Shown piece after piece: positions 56,764 through 64,000 of a stretch of 64,000 bases of DNA. A program made the translations under genes and the position numbers. Position 1 is the stretch's first letter. Each line of letters starts with the position of its first letter. The DNA is from Acidobacteriota bacterium. Its GTDB lineage: Bacteria; Acidobacteriota; Vicinamibacteria; Vicinamibacterales; SCN-69-37. The notes under the pieces were generated by a model, which was not told where the DNA came from, made no database searches, and saw only the letters and a program-made list of their open reading frames with translations. Where the stretch lies: contig JADYYY010000016.1 of the NCBI GenBank assembly GCA_020853395.1, positions 124,001-188,000 of the forward strand, in the 5' to 3' direction.

Positions 56764-57531
56764 ATGCTCGAGGTTCGTGACGTCTCGAAACGCTACGGCG
56801 CCTTCACCGCGGTGCGGCACGTCAGCTTCGCCGTGAAGCCCGGCGAAGTCCTCGGCTACCTCGGGCCCAACGGGTCGGGCAAGTCCACGACCGTCCGCAT
56901 GCTCGTGGGGCTGATGCCGCCCACGAGCGGCGCTATTCTCCTCGATGGTGAGGACATCCATCGCGATCTCGTCGCATACAAGGCGCAGATCGGGTACGTG
57001 CCGGAGGAGGCACACGTCTACACGTATCTCACGGGGCCCGAGTACCTGCGACTGAGCGGCCGCCTGCGGGGCATTCCCGACGGCCTGCTCGACCGCAAGA
57101 TCGATCGTCTGCTGAACCTGTTCGAGCTCGATACCGACTACCACGCGCCGCTGTCGTCGTTCTCGAAAGGGATGCGGCAGAAAGTGTTGCTGTCCGCCGC
57201 GCTCCTTCACAACCCCCGGATCGTCGTCCTCGACGAGCCGGCGTCGGGGCTGGACGTGTCGACGGCGCTCGTGCTGCGCACGGTCGTACGCTCGCTGGCC
57301 GACGACGGCCGCATCATCTTCTACAGCTCGCACGAGCTCGACACCGTCGAGCGCATCAGCACGCGCGTGATGATCCTGCACGAGGGGACGGTCGTGGCCG
57401 ACGACTCGCCACAGCGGCTGCGCGAGCTGGCGCACGTGCCGTCGCTCGAAGACGTCTTCGCCAAGCTGACCGTGCGCCAGCAGCTCGACGAGATCGCCGG
57501 GGGCGTCATCGAGGCCGTGCGCCTGCGATAG
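56764..57531 (+). CDS. ABC transporter ATP-binding protein
   Basis: Cytosolic ATPase, 255 aa, for the preceding permease. Walker A GPNGSGKST, Q-loop IGYVPEEAHVYTYLT, signature LSSFSKGMRQKV (a variant of LSGGQ typical of ABC-2 exporters), Walker B RIVVLDEPASGLD, and the switch His in YSSHELDTVERI. ATG 56764 is favoured by GCAGGAGG immediately upstream; GTG 56743, which overlaps the permease stop, is less likely. Confidence 0.94.
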   Translation: MLEVRDVSKRYGAFTAVRHVSFAVKPGEVLGYLGPNGSGKSTTVRMLVGLMPPTSGAILLDGEDIHRDLVAYKAQIGYVPEEAHVYTYLTGPEYLRLSGRLRGIPDGLLDRKIDRLLNLFELDTDYHAPLSSFSKGMRQKVLLSAALLHNPRIVVLDEPASGLDVSTALVLRTVVRSLADDGRIIFYSSHELDTVERISTRVMILHEGTVVADDSPQRLRELAHVPSLEDVFAKLTVRQQLDEIAGGVIEAVRLR

Positions 57532-57589
57532 GACGGCAAGGCAGATCGAGCCTGATGCTCCCTCGCGGCGGCGCGTTGCCGCGTCTGCG

Positions 57590-57619
57590 ACCCTCGCGCT
57601 GGCCGACGCGCTCGAGGGT
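57590..57619. terminator. Hairpin between ABC and DUF3303 genes
   Basis: Inverted repeat ACCCTCG (57590-57596) and CGAGGGT (57613-57619), with an inner CGC/GCG pairing, in the 124-nt gap between converging genes. It is GC-rich without a T-run. A bidirectional terminator is likely by position. Confidence 0.45.
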
Positions 57620-57655
57620 GCGTTGCCGCCCCGCCGGCCACGGAGCGCTGGAACG

Positions 57656-57926
57656 CTAGCGCCCGCCGAGCAGGCTGCCGAGCTGCTCGTCGTCGATCAC
57701 CGGTGTGACCTCGAACTTCAGCAGATCCGACCAGCTCAGCGACCACTGGGCCAGGAGCGCCGGGTCCGCGGCCTCGGAGATCGTCCATCCGCGATTGCCG
57801 GCCACGTCGTGCCAGCGGGCCAGCAGCTTCACGCCAGGCGGAGGCGCGCCGTGCGACTGTTTGAACCGCGCGATTGCTGCGTCACGTTGACCGGGGTAGC
57901 ACCGTGTATTCCGTGATGAACCGCAT
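57656..57926 (-). pseudogene. Frameshifted DUF3303 family gene
   Basis: A small DUF3303 protein gene (about 90 aa if intact). From ATG 57926, with GAGGAGG just upstream, the frame reads MRFITEYTVLP and then meets a stop. A one-base shift at the C4 run (plus-strand GGGG, 57893-57896) restores GQRDAAIARFKQSHGAPPPGV, followed by LLARWHDVAGNRGWTISEA, WSLSWSDLLKFEVTPV and a TAG at 57656. Everything but the one base looks intact, so a recent mutation or a sequencing error in the homopolymer are equally possible. A paralogue begins at the right window edge. Confidence 0.75.
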
Positions 57927-58154
57927 CGGACCTCCTCGCGCTCAGGGCGAACGGCCATGGTACCGGCGAAAAGCTGTCGGCCGGGGGACGCATCCCAGCA
58001 CGGCATCTTCATGACGTCGGCGCTGGAACCGGCGCATGCGCGACCGCGTGGGGCCACGGGTTCCGCGATAATGGCAGCCACCGCGTCTTCCCGTGCGCCG
58101 CCGCCGTGGCGGGCGCCGGCCCGGCCGCGCCGAACCTGTACCTGACGAGAGGCC
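57927..58154. promoter_or_regulatory. Divergent spacer
   Basis: A 228-nt gap between the DUF3303 gene (minus) and DinB gene (plus). No other gene or clear operator is seen; ACGAGAGG at 58145-58152 is the DinB ribosome site. Confidence 0.35.
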
Positions 58155-58712
58155 ATGCGACCTGAGTTGGCGGCGATCGTCGGCGAGCTCGAAACCGCGC
58201 AGGCCAGGCTGGCGCGGCTGGCGGCTGCGACGCCCGGCGAGCGCTGGTCCGAGCGCCACGACCCGAACCGCTGGTCGATCGCCGAGTGCGTCGCGCACCT
58301 GAACCTCACGAGCCGCGCGTTCGAGCCGCTGATCGTCGCGGCGCTGCGGGATGCGCGATCGCTCGGCCGGCCCGCGCGGCGGCGCTACCGGCAGGACGCG
58401 GTGGGGTGGCTCGTCGGCAGGGTGGTGGGGCCGATGCCCGCCGCACTACGCCGGCTCGCTGCCGGCCGTGTGCGGGCCCCGGCGCCGTTCGTCCCGCAGG
58501 GCGCGCTGCCGCGCGGTGAGGTCCTGACCGAGTTCGAGACCCACCAGGCACGGCAGATCGCACTCACGGGCGAGGCCGAAGGGCTGCCGATCGACGAGGT
58601 GTGGATCCTCTCCCCGTTCGACGGCCGAGTCCGCTACACGCTCTTCTCGACGCTCGTCATCCTCGCGCGCCACCAGCATCGTCATCTTCAGCAGGCCGAG
58701 GAGGTGTGGTGA
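58155..58712 (+). CDS. DinB superfamily protein
   Basis: Four-helix-bundle DinB/YfiT-like protein, 185 aa, cytosolic. The family's metal-binding histidines are seen in ECVAHLNLTSRAFEP and near the C-terminus in LARHQHRHLQQAEEV; WSIAECVAHLN is the hallmark. Such proteins often act as metal-dependent thiol transferases (bacillithiol or mycothiol S-transferases); the thiol used here is unknown. The 3' end overlaps the convergent globin gene by 56 bp. Confidence 0.88.
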   Translation: MRPELAAIVGELETAQARLARLAAATPGERWSERHDPNRWSIAECVAHLNLTSRAFEPLIVAALRDARSLGRPARRRYRQDAVGWLVGRVVGPMPAALRRLAAGRVRAPAPFVPQGALPRGEVLTEFETHQARQIALTGEAEGLPIDEVWILSPFDGRVRYTLFSTLVILARHQHRHLQQAEEVW

Positions 58713-59094
58713 GCGCCATCGGGATGTGATGCTGCATGACGGCTGCGATGCGCGCCGCGCGCGCCTTTGCCGACTCGGCGCCCGGGCCCTCGAACAGCGC
58801 GTCCACGGTCGCGTCGAACAGCGCGAGCCATCGCGTGAACTCGCGCGGGCCGAGCGGCGTCATCCGCGCGAGCCCGACGTGCGCGCCCATCGGATCGCCG
58901 CGATAGGCCGCCGCCCCGAACAGCACGGTCTGCCAGAAGTCGTACATCTTCGGAAGGTGCGCGGCCCAATCCACGCGCGCGACGTCGTCGAAGATCGGCC
59001 CGAGGACCTCGTCGTCGCGTACGCGCAGATAGAAGGCGTCGACGAGCTGCTCGACGTCGCCGCGGGTGAGAAGGTCGTCCATCGTCTTCACCAT
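58657..59094 (-). CDS. Group III truncated hemoglobin
   Basis: Heme-binding 2/2 globin, 145 aa. Features of the group III type are DVEQLVDAFYLRVRDDEVLGPIF, HLPKMYDFWQTVLFGAAAYRGDPM, the proximal-His region GAHVGLARMTPLGPREFTRWLALF and the terminal AAVMQHHIPMAL. These globins bind oxygen, NO or peroxide; the role is usually in redox or NO stress. ATG 59094 or 59082 can both serve as start. The 3' end overlaps the DinB gene on the opposite strand. Confidence 0.9.
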   Translation of the reverse strand: MVKTMDDLLTRGDVEQLVDAFYLRVRDDEVLGPIFDDVARVDWAAHLPKMYDFWQTVLFGAAAYRGDPMGAHVGLARMTPLGPREFTRWLALFDATVDALFEGPGAESAKARAARIAAVMQHHIPMALTTPPRPAEDDDAGGARG

Positions 59095-59319
59095 ATCGCC
59101 TGAGCGAACGGGCCGCCAGCGGCTGGCCCGAGCGGCGCCGCGCGGCTTGCGTCGCGGGGCCGTCCGCGCGTATTCTGCGCCGACCGTGACAGGCCACCGC
59201 GATCGCCGCGCGTCTCGCTCGGCCGGCCGCCGTTCGATCCGGTCGCCATGTCGGCCAGTGCGCAGGGTGCCGTTCCGTCGCCGGCCGGACCGCGGGCCGG
59301 GACCGTTGGAGCGATCGTG

Positions 59320-59517
59320 TTGAATAGAAAATGGCATCAGGCGCACGTCATGCCCAAGAACGCGAGCATGTCGGCGCGCGTGCGGTGGCACGTCGGTCAC
59401 GCGCGGGCGTGCGGCTGCCGTGAGATGCCGAGCAGCATCGTCGAAGAGCTGCGGCGGCTCGGCCGGCCGGTGCCTCCGCGACGCTCGCCGGCGAGTCGAG
59501 CGAAAGCCGACGCCTGA
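59320..59517 (+). CDS. Small His/Cys-containing protein
   Basis: A 65-residue protein starting at TTG 59320 (or GTG 59317), with GGAG about 9 nt upstream. It reads NRKWHQAHVMPKNASMSARVR, then WHVGHARACGCREMPSSI, with evenly placed histidines and a CGC pair that could bind a metal. The pattern (K/R-W-H...HVMPKN...W-H..H...C-x-C) looks like a conserved short protein and not like random translation. Function unknown. Confidence 0.55.
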   Translation: MNRKWHQAHVMPKNASMSARVRWHVGHARACGCREMPSSIVEELRRLGRPVPPRRSPASRAKADA

Positions 59518-59572
59518 CGCGCGCGCCGCAGGGCATCCCGCGCGCCGCGTCAGCACTGCGAGGAGTCGATCC

Positions 59573-60100
59573 ATGTGGCTCGCGCTCGTCATCGTCCTCG
59601 TGGCTCCCATCGTGGTCGTCGCGGGCATCGCCGCGCTCAAGCCGAAGACGTTTCGCGTGGAACGGCGCGCGCGGATCGACGCCGCGCCCGAGCGCGTCTT
59701 CTCGTTCTTGAACGACTTCCATCAGTGGCCCGTGTGGTCGCCCTGGGAGAAGCTCGACCCGGCGATGCGGCGCACGCACCGCGGCAGAGAGCGCGGCGCC
59801 GGCGCCGTCTACGAGTGGGACGGCAACAAGAAGGCGGGCAGAGGCCGGATGGAGATCCTCGAGGCGGTGCCGCCCTCGAGGCTCGTGATCGGGCTCCACT
59901 TCCTGGCGCCCTTCGAGGCCCACAACACGACGGAGTTCGTCCTGACGCCGGCCGGCAGCGGCACCGACGTGACGTGGGCGATGTACGGTGTGAGCCCGTT
60001 CCTGATGAACGTGATGACGGTGTTCACGTCGATGGACAAGCTGGTCGGCAAGGACTTCGAGGCCGGCCTCGCGAACCTCGAGCGTGCCGCCGGAGCGTAG
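59573..60100 (+). CDS. Membrane-anchored SRPBCC (START-like) protein
   Basis: Protein of 175 residues with one N-terminal membrane helix (residues 2-22, LALVIVLVAPIVVVAGIAAL) and a polyketide cyclase/SRPBCC domain (about 28-170): VERRARIDAAPERVFSFLNDFHQWPVWSPWE, GAVYEWDGNKKAGRGRMEI, and SPFLMNVMTVFTSMDKLVGKDFEAGL. This fold binds a hydrophobic ligand in a deep cavity. GAGGAG precedes ATG 59573. Role unknown. Confidence 0.87.
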   Translation: MWLALVIVLVAPIVVVAGIAALKPKTFRVERRARIDAAPERVFSFLNDFHQWPVWSPWEKLDPAMRRTHRGRERGAGAVYEWDGNKKAGRGRMEILEAVPPSRLVIGLHFLAPFEAHNTTEFVLTPAGSGTDVTWAMYGVSPFLMNVMTVFTSMDKLVGKDFEAGLANLERAAGA

Positions 60101-60112
60101 GAGCCGATCCCC

Positions 60113-61525
60113 GTGCCGTCGATGACCATGACCATGACCAAGTCCCCCGTGCTCCGCTGGTCGGCCGCGCTGATCGTGTCGGCGGCTGTCGCGGCCTCCG
60201 CCACGCTGCGATCGGCGCCGCAGACGCCCGCGGCGCCAGACCGGACGGCGCACGTCGTGCTGATCACGCTCGACGGGTTCCCGGCCCTGGCGCTCGACGA
60301 TCCGACGAACGCCGTGCCAACGCTCAGGAAGCTCGCGGCGCGCGGTGCCATCGCGAAACGGCTCCGGCCGATCGATCCGACCGTCACGTGGCCGAACCAC
60401 ACCGCCATGGTGACGGGCGTGCACCCGGACAGGCATCGCGTGCTCTACAACGGCCTGCTCGTCAGGGAGCCCGGCATGCCACCGCGCACCGAGCCATGGC
60501 GCGACAAGGCCGACATGGTGAAGGCGCCGACCGTGTACGACGTGGCGCACGCCGCCGGGCTGACGACCGCCCAGGTCGACTGGGTCGCGCTGTGGAACGC
60601 GCCGACGATCACGTGGGAGTTCCGCGAGCGGCCGAGCCTGAACGAGTCGATCCCGCGCGAGATGGTACAGGCCGGCGCGCTCACCGCGGATGACGTCGCC
60701 CAGTTCGGCACGCGCAGCATCGTCTGGCGCGACGAGATCTGGACCCAGGCCGCCGAGCACATCCTCCGCACGCACCGGCCGAACCTCCTGCTGTTCCATC
60801 TGCTGACGCTCGACTCGACGCACCATCGCTACGGACCCGGCACGCTCGCGGCGCAAGCCGCCATGGCGCACCTCGACGATCAGGTCGCGCGCATCGTCAA
60901 GGCCGTGGACGAGAGCGGGCTGTCCGAGCGCACGACGTTCATCATCGCGTCGGACCACGGCTTCAAGCGCGTGAAGCGGCAGGTGCGGCCGAACGCGGCG
61001 CTCGCGCAGGCCGGGCTCATCGGCGCCGCCGACGGCAAGATCACGCGCGCCGACGCGTACGTCGTGCCGGAGGGCGGCACCGCGTTCGGCTTCGTGACGC
61101 GGCCGGATCCGGCTGGCGACGTCCTGAGGAAGGTTCGAGCCGCCCTCGCCGGCATCGAGGGCATCGAGCGCGTCGTCGAGCCGGCCGATTACCCGCGCTA
61201 CGGCCTGCCGTCGCCCGCTGCGAGCGATCAGATCGGCGAGCTCGTGCTGGTCGCGAAGGACGGGTACGCGTTCACCGGCGCGGTCGAGCTGCCGGTCGTC
61301 GTCGACGCGACCGAGGGGAGCCTCGGCGCGCACGGCTACGTGACGAGCGATCCGGACATCCAGGCGATCTTCATCGCGGCCGGCCGGGGCATCGCATCCG
61401 GCACGAGGCTCGAGACGGTCAACACGATCGACATCGCGCCGACGATCGCCCGGTTGCTCGGCCTGCCGTTCGGTCCGGTGGACGGCCGCGTGCTCACCGA
61501 CGTGCTGCGCGTTCCGGCCCCCTGA
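60113..61525 (+). CDS. Secreted alkaline-phosphatase-superfamily nucleotide pyrophosphatase/phosphodiesterase
   Basis: Exported metal-dependent phosphodiesterase (NPP type), 470 aa. After a signal peptide, the metal site shows in VVLITLDGFPALAL, the nucleophile Thr in TVTWPNHTAMVTGVHPDRH, and further ligands in LLTLDSTHHRYGP, ASDHGF and HGYVTSDPDIQAIFI. These enzymes split phosphodiester or pyrophosphate bonds in nucleotides or lipids. GTG 60113 is the first start; internal Met codons at residues 4-8 are also possible. It lies 12 nt after the SRPBCC gene, probably in one operon. Confidence 0.9.
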   Translation: MPSMTMTMTKSPVLRWSAALIVSAAVAASATLRSAPQTPAAPDRTAHVVLITLDGFPALALDDPTNAVPTLRKLAARGAIAKRLRPIDPTVTWPNHTAMVTGVHPDRHRVLYNGLLVREPGMPPRTEPWRDKADMVKAPTVYDVAHAAGLTTAQVDWVALWNAPTITWEFRERPSLNESIPREMVQAGALTADDVAQFGTRSIVWRDEIWTQAAEHILRTHRPNLLLFHLLTLDSTHHRYGPGTLAAQAAMAHLDDQVARIVKAVDESGLSERTTFIIASDHGFKRVKRQVRPNAALAQAGLIGAADGKITRADAYVVPEGGTAFGFVTRPDPAGDVLRKVRAALAGIEGIERVVEPADYPRYGLPSPAASDQIGELVLVAKDGYAFTGAVELPVVVDATEGSLGAHGYVTSDPDIQAIFIAAGRGIASGTRLETVNTIDIAPTIARLLGLPFGPVDGRVLTDVLRVPAP

Positions 61526-61560
61526 CGCGCGAGCCGCACGCGGCTGCGGCCAGGCCGAGC

Positions 61561-61574
61561 GCGCCTTCAGGCGC
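61561..61574. terminator. Short hairpin between converging genes
   Basis: Perfect inverted repeat GCGCCT-TC-AGGCGC in the 108-nt gap between two genes that face each other. No T-run follows. It is a candidate terminator by position only. Confidence 0.4.
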
Positions 61575-61633
61575 ACATCGCGACGACGCCGGATGCGGCG
61601 AGCGCGCCGGCACCCGCGGAGACGCCGCGGAAG

Positions 61634-62803
61634 TCAGAACATCATGATGCCGATGCCGCCGCGAATCGGCACGACGCGGCGTCCGACCTGGCTTTCGATC
61701 GTCAGAAAGGCGCGCGGCGTGACCGTGACCTTCAGTCCGAGGCGGCCGAACACGTGCGTGCGCGTGGTGGTGATCGTGTCGGTGGAGAAGCCGTCTATCG
61801 GCAGCTCGGCTGGCGATATCGTGACCCCCTGCGCGCGGTACCCGTCCCGATCGCGAGTGGTCAGCGGACCGGGCGCCGGCGGTCTCGCGGATCGTTCGTC
61901 GTACGAGGACTGCACGTTGACCGCCAGTCCAACGCCCACGTACGGCTGCCAGCGCCGGTCCGGCCACGGCGAGTACAACTGCGAGATCGACGGCCGCAGC
62001 AGACGGTAGTGATGCTCGTACCAGATCAGCGTGTGGCTGGTCGCCGTCTCGACGATCTGGCCGTCGAACGTATCGGTGCGGTCGTAGCAGAGGCACGCAA
62101 TCTCGAATTCGGTCGCCGTGCGCGGCGTCCATCGCCAGGCGACGGCGCCCTCGAGCGACGGCGCGTCCCTCGGGGCCGCGTAGCCCGGCGAGTTGAGCGG
62201 ATAGCGCCCGGGGCCGAGGTCGAGCCGGACACCGCCGAATGCGAACGTGACGTCCGCGCGAGGCCGCTGCCGCAGCACGGTGCCGGCCTGACGCGCGAAC
62301 ACGACGGGCGCACGCTGGTTTCGCCAATCGATGTAGGCGCCGATCAGCGAGAACGTCAGCACGTTGCTCACGAGCGCGCTGGCGCATCCGCTCGCGTCGT
62401 GGCATCCGCCGGCGAGCACCGCCGCGCCGAGCCCGGCGCCGACGGCACCGCCCTTCAGGAACCCGTCGCGCACCGGGTCGGCCTCGAAGCGGCGGACTTG
62501 CTGCACGTCGCCGGCGTCGATGCGCTCGTCGTGGCCTCGAACCGACAGCACGAGCCCGGTCGGCATCGCCGCGCGAAGACGGCCGCGCAGCCAGCGGTTC
62601 CGGACGTCGACGATGTCGACGCGGTCGCCAGTCCGAAGAACACCGGCGAGCTCGACGAAGTCGCGCACCGGGATCTCTGGAGCCGGCGGCGTATCGCTCT
62701 GTGCGCCAGCCGCCGCGGGAGCGGACTGCGCGCTGGTGCTCGCCGGCGTCAGGACGACGATGGCGAGAAGCAGTGCGATGGAGAGCAGTGCGGGCCGGCC
62801 CAT
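61634..62803 (-). CDS. Secreted, probably outer-membrane beta-rich protein
   Basis: Protein of 389 residues with a signal peptide (MGRPALLSIALLLAIVVLTPASTSAQ). Residues 45-115 resemble a small SH3-like domain (GDRVDIVDVRNRWLRGRL, VLSVRGHDERI). Next is a Gly/Ala-rich hydrophobic hairpin (GGAVGAGLGAAVLAGG). Residues 170-389 alternate in a strand pattern, for example WQPYVGVGLAVNVQSS, HVFGRLGLKVTVTPRAFLTIESQVG and a final RGGIGIMMF, consistent with an outer-membrane barrel. No specific family was recognised. Confidence 0.7.
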   Translation of the reverse strand: MGRPALLSIALLLAIVVLTPASTSAQSAPAAAGAQSDTPPAPEIPVRDFVELAGVLRTGDRVDIVDVRNRWLRGRLRAAMPTGLVLSVRGHDERIDAGDVQQVRRFEADPVRDGFLKGGAVGAGLGAAVLAGGCHDASGCASALVSNVLTFSLIGAYIDWRNQRAPVVFARQAGTVLRQRPRADVTFAFGGVRLDLGPGRYPLNSPGYAAPRDAPSLEGAVAWRWTPRTATEFEIACLCYDRTDTFDGQIVETATSHTLIWYEHHYRLLRPSISQLYSPWPDRRWQPYVGVGLAVNVQSSYDERSARPPAPGPLTTRDRDGYRAQGVTISPAELPIDGFSTDTITTTRTHVFGRLGLKVTVTPRAFLTIESQVGRRVVPIRGGIGIMMF

Positions 62804-63170
62804 CGGTATGTGAGCTCGTTCGGCAGACGCTGAATGTCCATCGTGCAAGCCCACGACCACCTCGTCCGGACCGAGGGCGCGCCCCCGTCGGCTCGTCGAA
62901 TCGTAGCTCACGAGAAGTTTCCGGAGGGCCCCGGCGTTGTCGCCCGAGCGCCCACCGCTGATGCGACGATGTCGACGAGGCGCGGCCAATGGGCGCCTCG
63001 CCAGTACGGCCGCCTGCAGTCCATGCATTGCCAGAAGTCGTCCTGACCGCCGCCTTCGCCGGCAATGGTGAAGCGTCGCGATGGCCGTCCGGCCGTATCG
63101 GTGCGGCGGGAAATGCGATAGGCTCGTGTCTCTGAGGTGCCGCCCGCACCTCGCCCAAGGAGGTCAGTTG
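62804..63170. other. Spacer with a gene remnant
   Basis: A 367-nt divergent spacer. Its middle holds a fragment of a Mut7-C-like protein on the minus strand (62908-63080). The right end carries the strong ribosome site AAGGAGG (63157-63163) of the peroxiredoxin gene. Nothing else was recognised. Confidence 0.5.
62908..63080 (-). pseudogene. Mut7-C RNase C-terminal fragment
   Basis: Minus-strand frame reading [20 protein letters not shown], then RRPYWRGAHWPRLVDIVASA, to a TGA at 62908. The C-x2-C and YWRGxHWxRL pattern is the zinc-ribbon end of Mut7-C (DUF82) proteins. The N-terminal PIN-like catalytic part is absent upstream, where the frame runs into the peroxiredoxin promoter. It is read as a truncated remnant; a very small stand-alone ribbon protein is the other option, but no good start codon was seen. 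Confidence 0.4.
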
Positions 63171-63773
63171 ATGCGAGCGTTTCTGGCGTTCGGACTGGTG
63201 GTGTGTCTCTCCGGCGCCGCCATCGCGCAGGCGCCACCCGCTGCGGCGCCACCGGTGCCGACCGTCGTCAAGGTCGGCGACATGGCACCGGACTTCACGC
63301 TGCAAGGCACCGACGGCAAGACCCACAAGCTGTCGGACTACCGCGGCAAACAGGCCGTCGTGCTCGCCTGGTTCCCGAAGGCGTTCACGGCAGGGTGCAC
63401 GATTGAGTGCAAGTCGCTGGCGGACAACGGCGACAAGATCCAGAAATACCAGGTCACCTACTTCATGGCGAGCGTCGATCCGCTGGAGGACAACATCAAG
63501 TTCGCCAAGGCGACGTCCGTCACGCTGGGGCAGGGCGCCAACGCCCGGGTCGTCGAGAAGAAGGAAGCGGACTTCCCGATGCTGAGCGACCCGACCAAAG
63601 TCACCGCGCGCGCCTACGGCGTCGTGGACGACACGCACCCGTCAGCGATGCGCTGGACGTTCTACATCGACAAGACCGGCCGCGTCGCCGCGATCGACAC
63701 GGCGGTGCGTCCGGCGACGTCGGCGGAAGACATGCTGGCGAAGCTGGCCGAGCTGAAGATCCCGCTGAAGTAA
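63171..63773 (+). CDS. Secreted peroxiredoxin (BCP/PrxQ-like)
   Basis: Exported thiol peroxidase, 200 aa, signal peptide [20 protein letters not shown]. The AhpC/TSA domain has [26 protein letters not shown] and the active site [14 protein letters not shown], in which the peroxidatic Cys and a second Cys five residues on match the BCP pattern. Other conserved parts are [13 protein letters not shown] and [24 protein letters not shown] precedes ATG 63171. It would reduce peroxides in the periplasm. Confidence 0.93.
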   Translation: MRAFLAFGLVVCLSGAAIAQAPPAAAPPVPTVVKVGDMAPDFTLQGTDGKTHKLSDYRGKQAVVLAWFPKAFTAGCTIECKSLADNGDKIQKYQVTYFMASVDPLEDNIKFAKATSVTLGQGANARVVEKKEADFPMLSDPTKVTARAYGVVDDTHPSAMRWTFYIDKTGRVAAIDTAVRPATSAEDMLAKLAELKIPLK

Positions 63774-63792
63774 CCGCTGCAGCAGTCGTGGC

Positions 63793-63815
63793 CCCGGGGC
63801 TTCATCAGCCCCGGG
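63793..63815. terminator. GC-rich hairpin after the peroxiredoxin gene
   Basis: Inverted repeat CCCGGGGC, 7-nt loop TTCATCA, GCCCCGGG, 20 nt after the peroxiredoxin stop and facing a convergent gene. The following bases CGCCCTCTCTCC give only a weak pyrimidine tail. A terminator is likely. Confidence 0.6.
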
Positions 63816-63905
63816 CGCCCTCTCTCCAGGACAAGCGCACACCGATCCGGCGCGAAGCGGCCTCGCGCGCGTGCCCACCTGCGTCTCGTTCGGACGGTCT
63901 CGCCG

Positions 63906-64000
63906 CTAGCCGCCGAGCAGCTTCCCGAATTCCTGATCGTCGAGCACCGGCGTCGTCTCGAACGTCAGCAGGTCGGACCAGCCCATGACCCATTTCGCGA
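63906..64000 (-). CDS. DUF3303 family protein (5' end outside window)
   Basis: The last 31 codons of a minus-strand gene, ending in TAG at 63906-63908. The peptide reads AKWVMGWSDLLTFETTPV then LDDQEFGKLLGG, matching the end of the frameshifted DUF3303 gene at 57.7 kb (WSLSWSDLLKFEVTPVIDDE). The rest lies beyond the window. Confidence 0.8.
   Translation of the reverse strand, partial: AKWVMGWSDLLTFETTPVLDDQEFGKLLGG

Overview
The window is high-GC, densely coded DNA from a soil-type bacterium. Content points to Acidobacteriota, most likely the Vicinamibacteria. The basis is a mix of Tat-exported Gfo/Idh/MocA oxidoreductase with a DUF1080 partner, a long PIG-L deacetylase, DUF3500 and SMP-30 proteins, PEGA-containing Ser/Thr kinases, DinB, GYD and DUF3303 small proteins, and many secreted Ala/Pro-rich proteins. 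This placement is an inference from gene content; no rRNA or tRNA gene was seen. Most of the window is ordinary chromosome with short gaps, and no insertion sequence, phage or CRISPR array was found.

Layout. 1-1.4 kb: 3' part of a proton-translocating transhydrogenase operon (pntAB-pntB) without a neighbouring pntAA. 1.7-4.7 kb: DPP-IV-like peptidase and a TlpA-type thioredoxin. 4.7-7.2 kb: SahR-like ArsR/methyltransferase regulator followed by ahcY, with a palindromic operator candidate over the sahR start. 7.3-9.1 kb: Popeye-like membrane protein and DAHP synthase. 9.1-9.4 kb: octamer repeats that can fold into long hairpins. 9.4-12.2 kb: DUF1080 protein and Gfo/Idh oxidoreductase. 12.4-16.2 kb: two half-size YeeE/YedE permeases, a membrane MutS-like ATPase and a degenerate HATPase protein. 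16.2-21.3 kb: membrane spermidine-synthase-like protein and PIG-L protein. 21.4-27.3 kb: citramalate synthase, Nudix hydrolase, APC permease, orphan HlyD-type adaptor, ACT protein.

27.3-35.9 kb is the most coherent system: a pseudokinase, a PP2C phosphatase, two active Hanks-type kinases (one membrane-anchored with an external PEGA region) and two secreted TPR proteins (one beta-propeller-like, one PEGA/PDZ), mostly joined by ATGA stop/start overlaps. It reads as a kinase/phosphatase signalling module tied to the cell envelope.

36-44 kb: VOC dioxygenase-like protein, a duplicated palindromic element, DUF3500, a second octamer hairpin array, monooxygenase, SMP-30 lactonase, Mug glycosylase and a small sugar-acid cluster (SDR, MFS, Hyi). 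44-51 kb: formate-THF ligase, GYD protein, a C2H2-like mini-protein, a spermidine-synthase-like protein and a large one-chain PurL, which fits one-carbon and purine supply. 51-57.5 kb: orphan rsmH, Uma2, a zinc-ribbon protein and a divergent ABC exporter. The 739-nt spacer between the last two holds a degenerate 22-bp-period repeat array, the most unusual non-coding signal here. 57.6-64 kb: frameshifted DUF3303 gene, DinB, truncated globin, SRPBCC, alkaline-phosphatase-superfamily hydrolase, barrel-like protein, a Mut7-C remnant, peroxiredoxin and a second DUF3303 gene cut by the window end.
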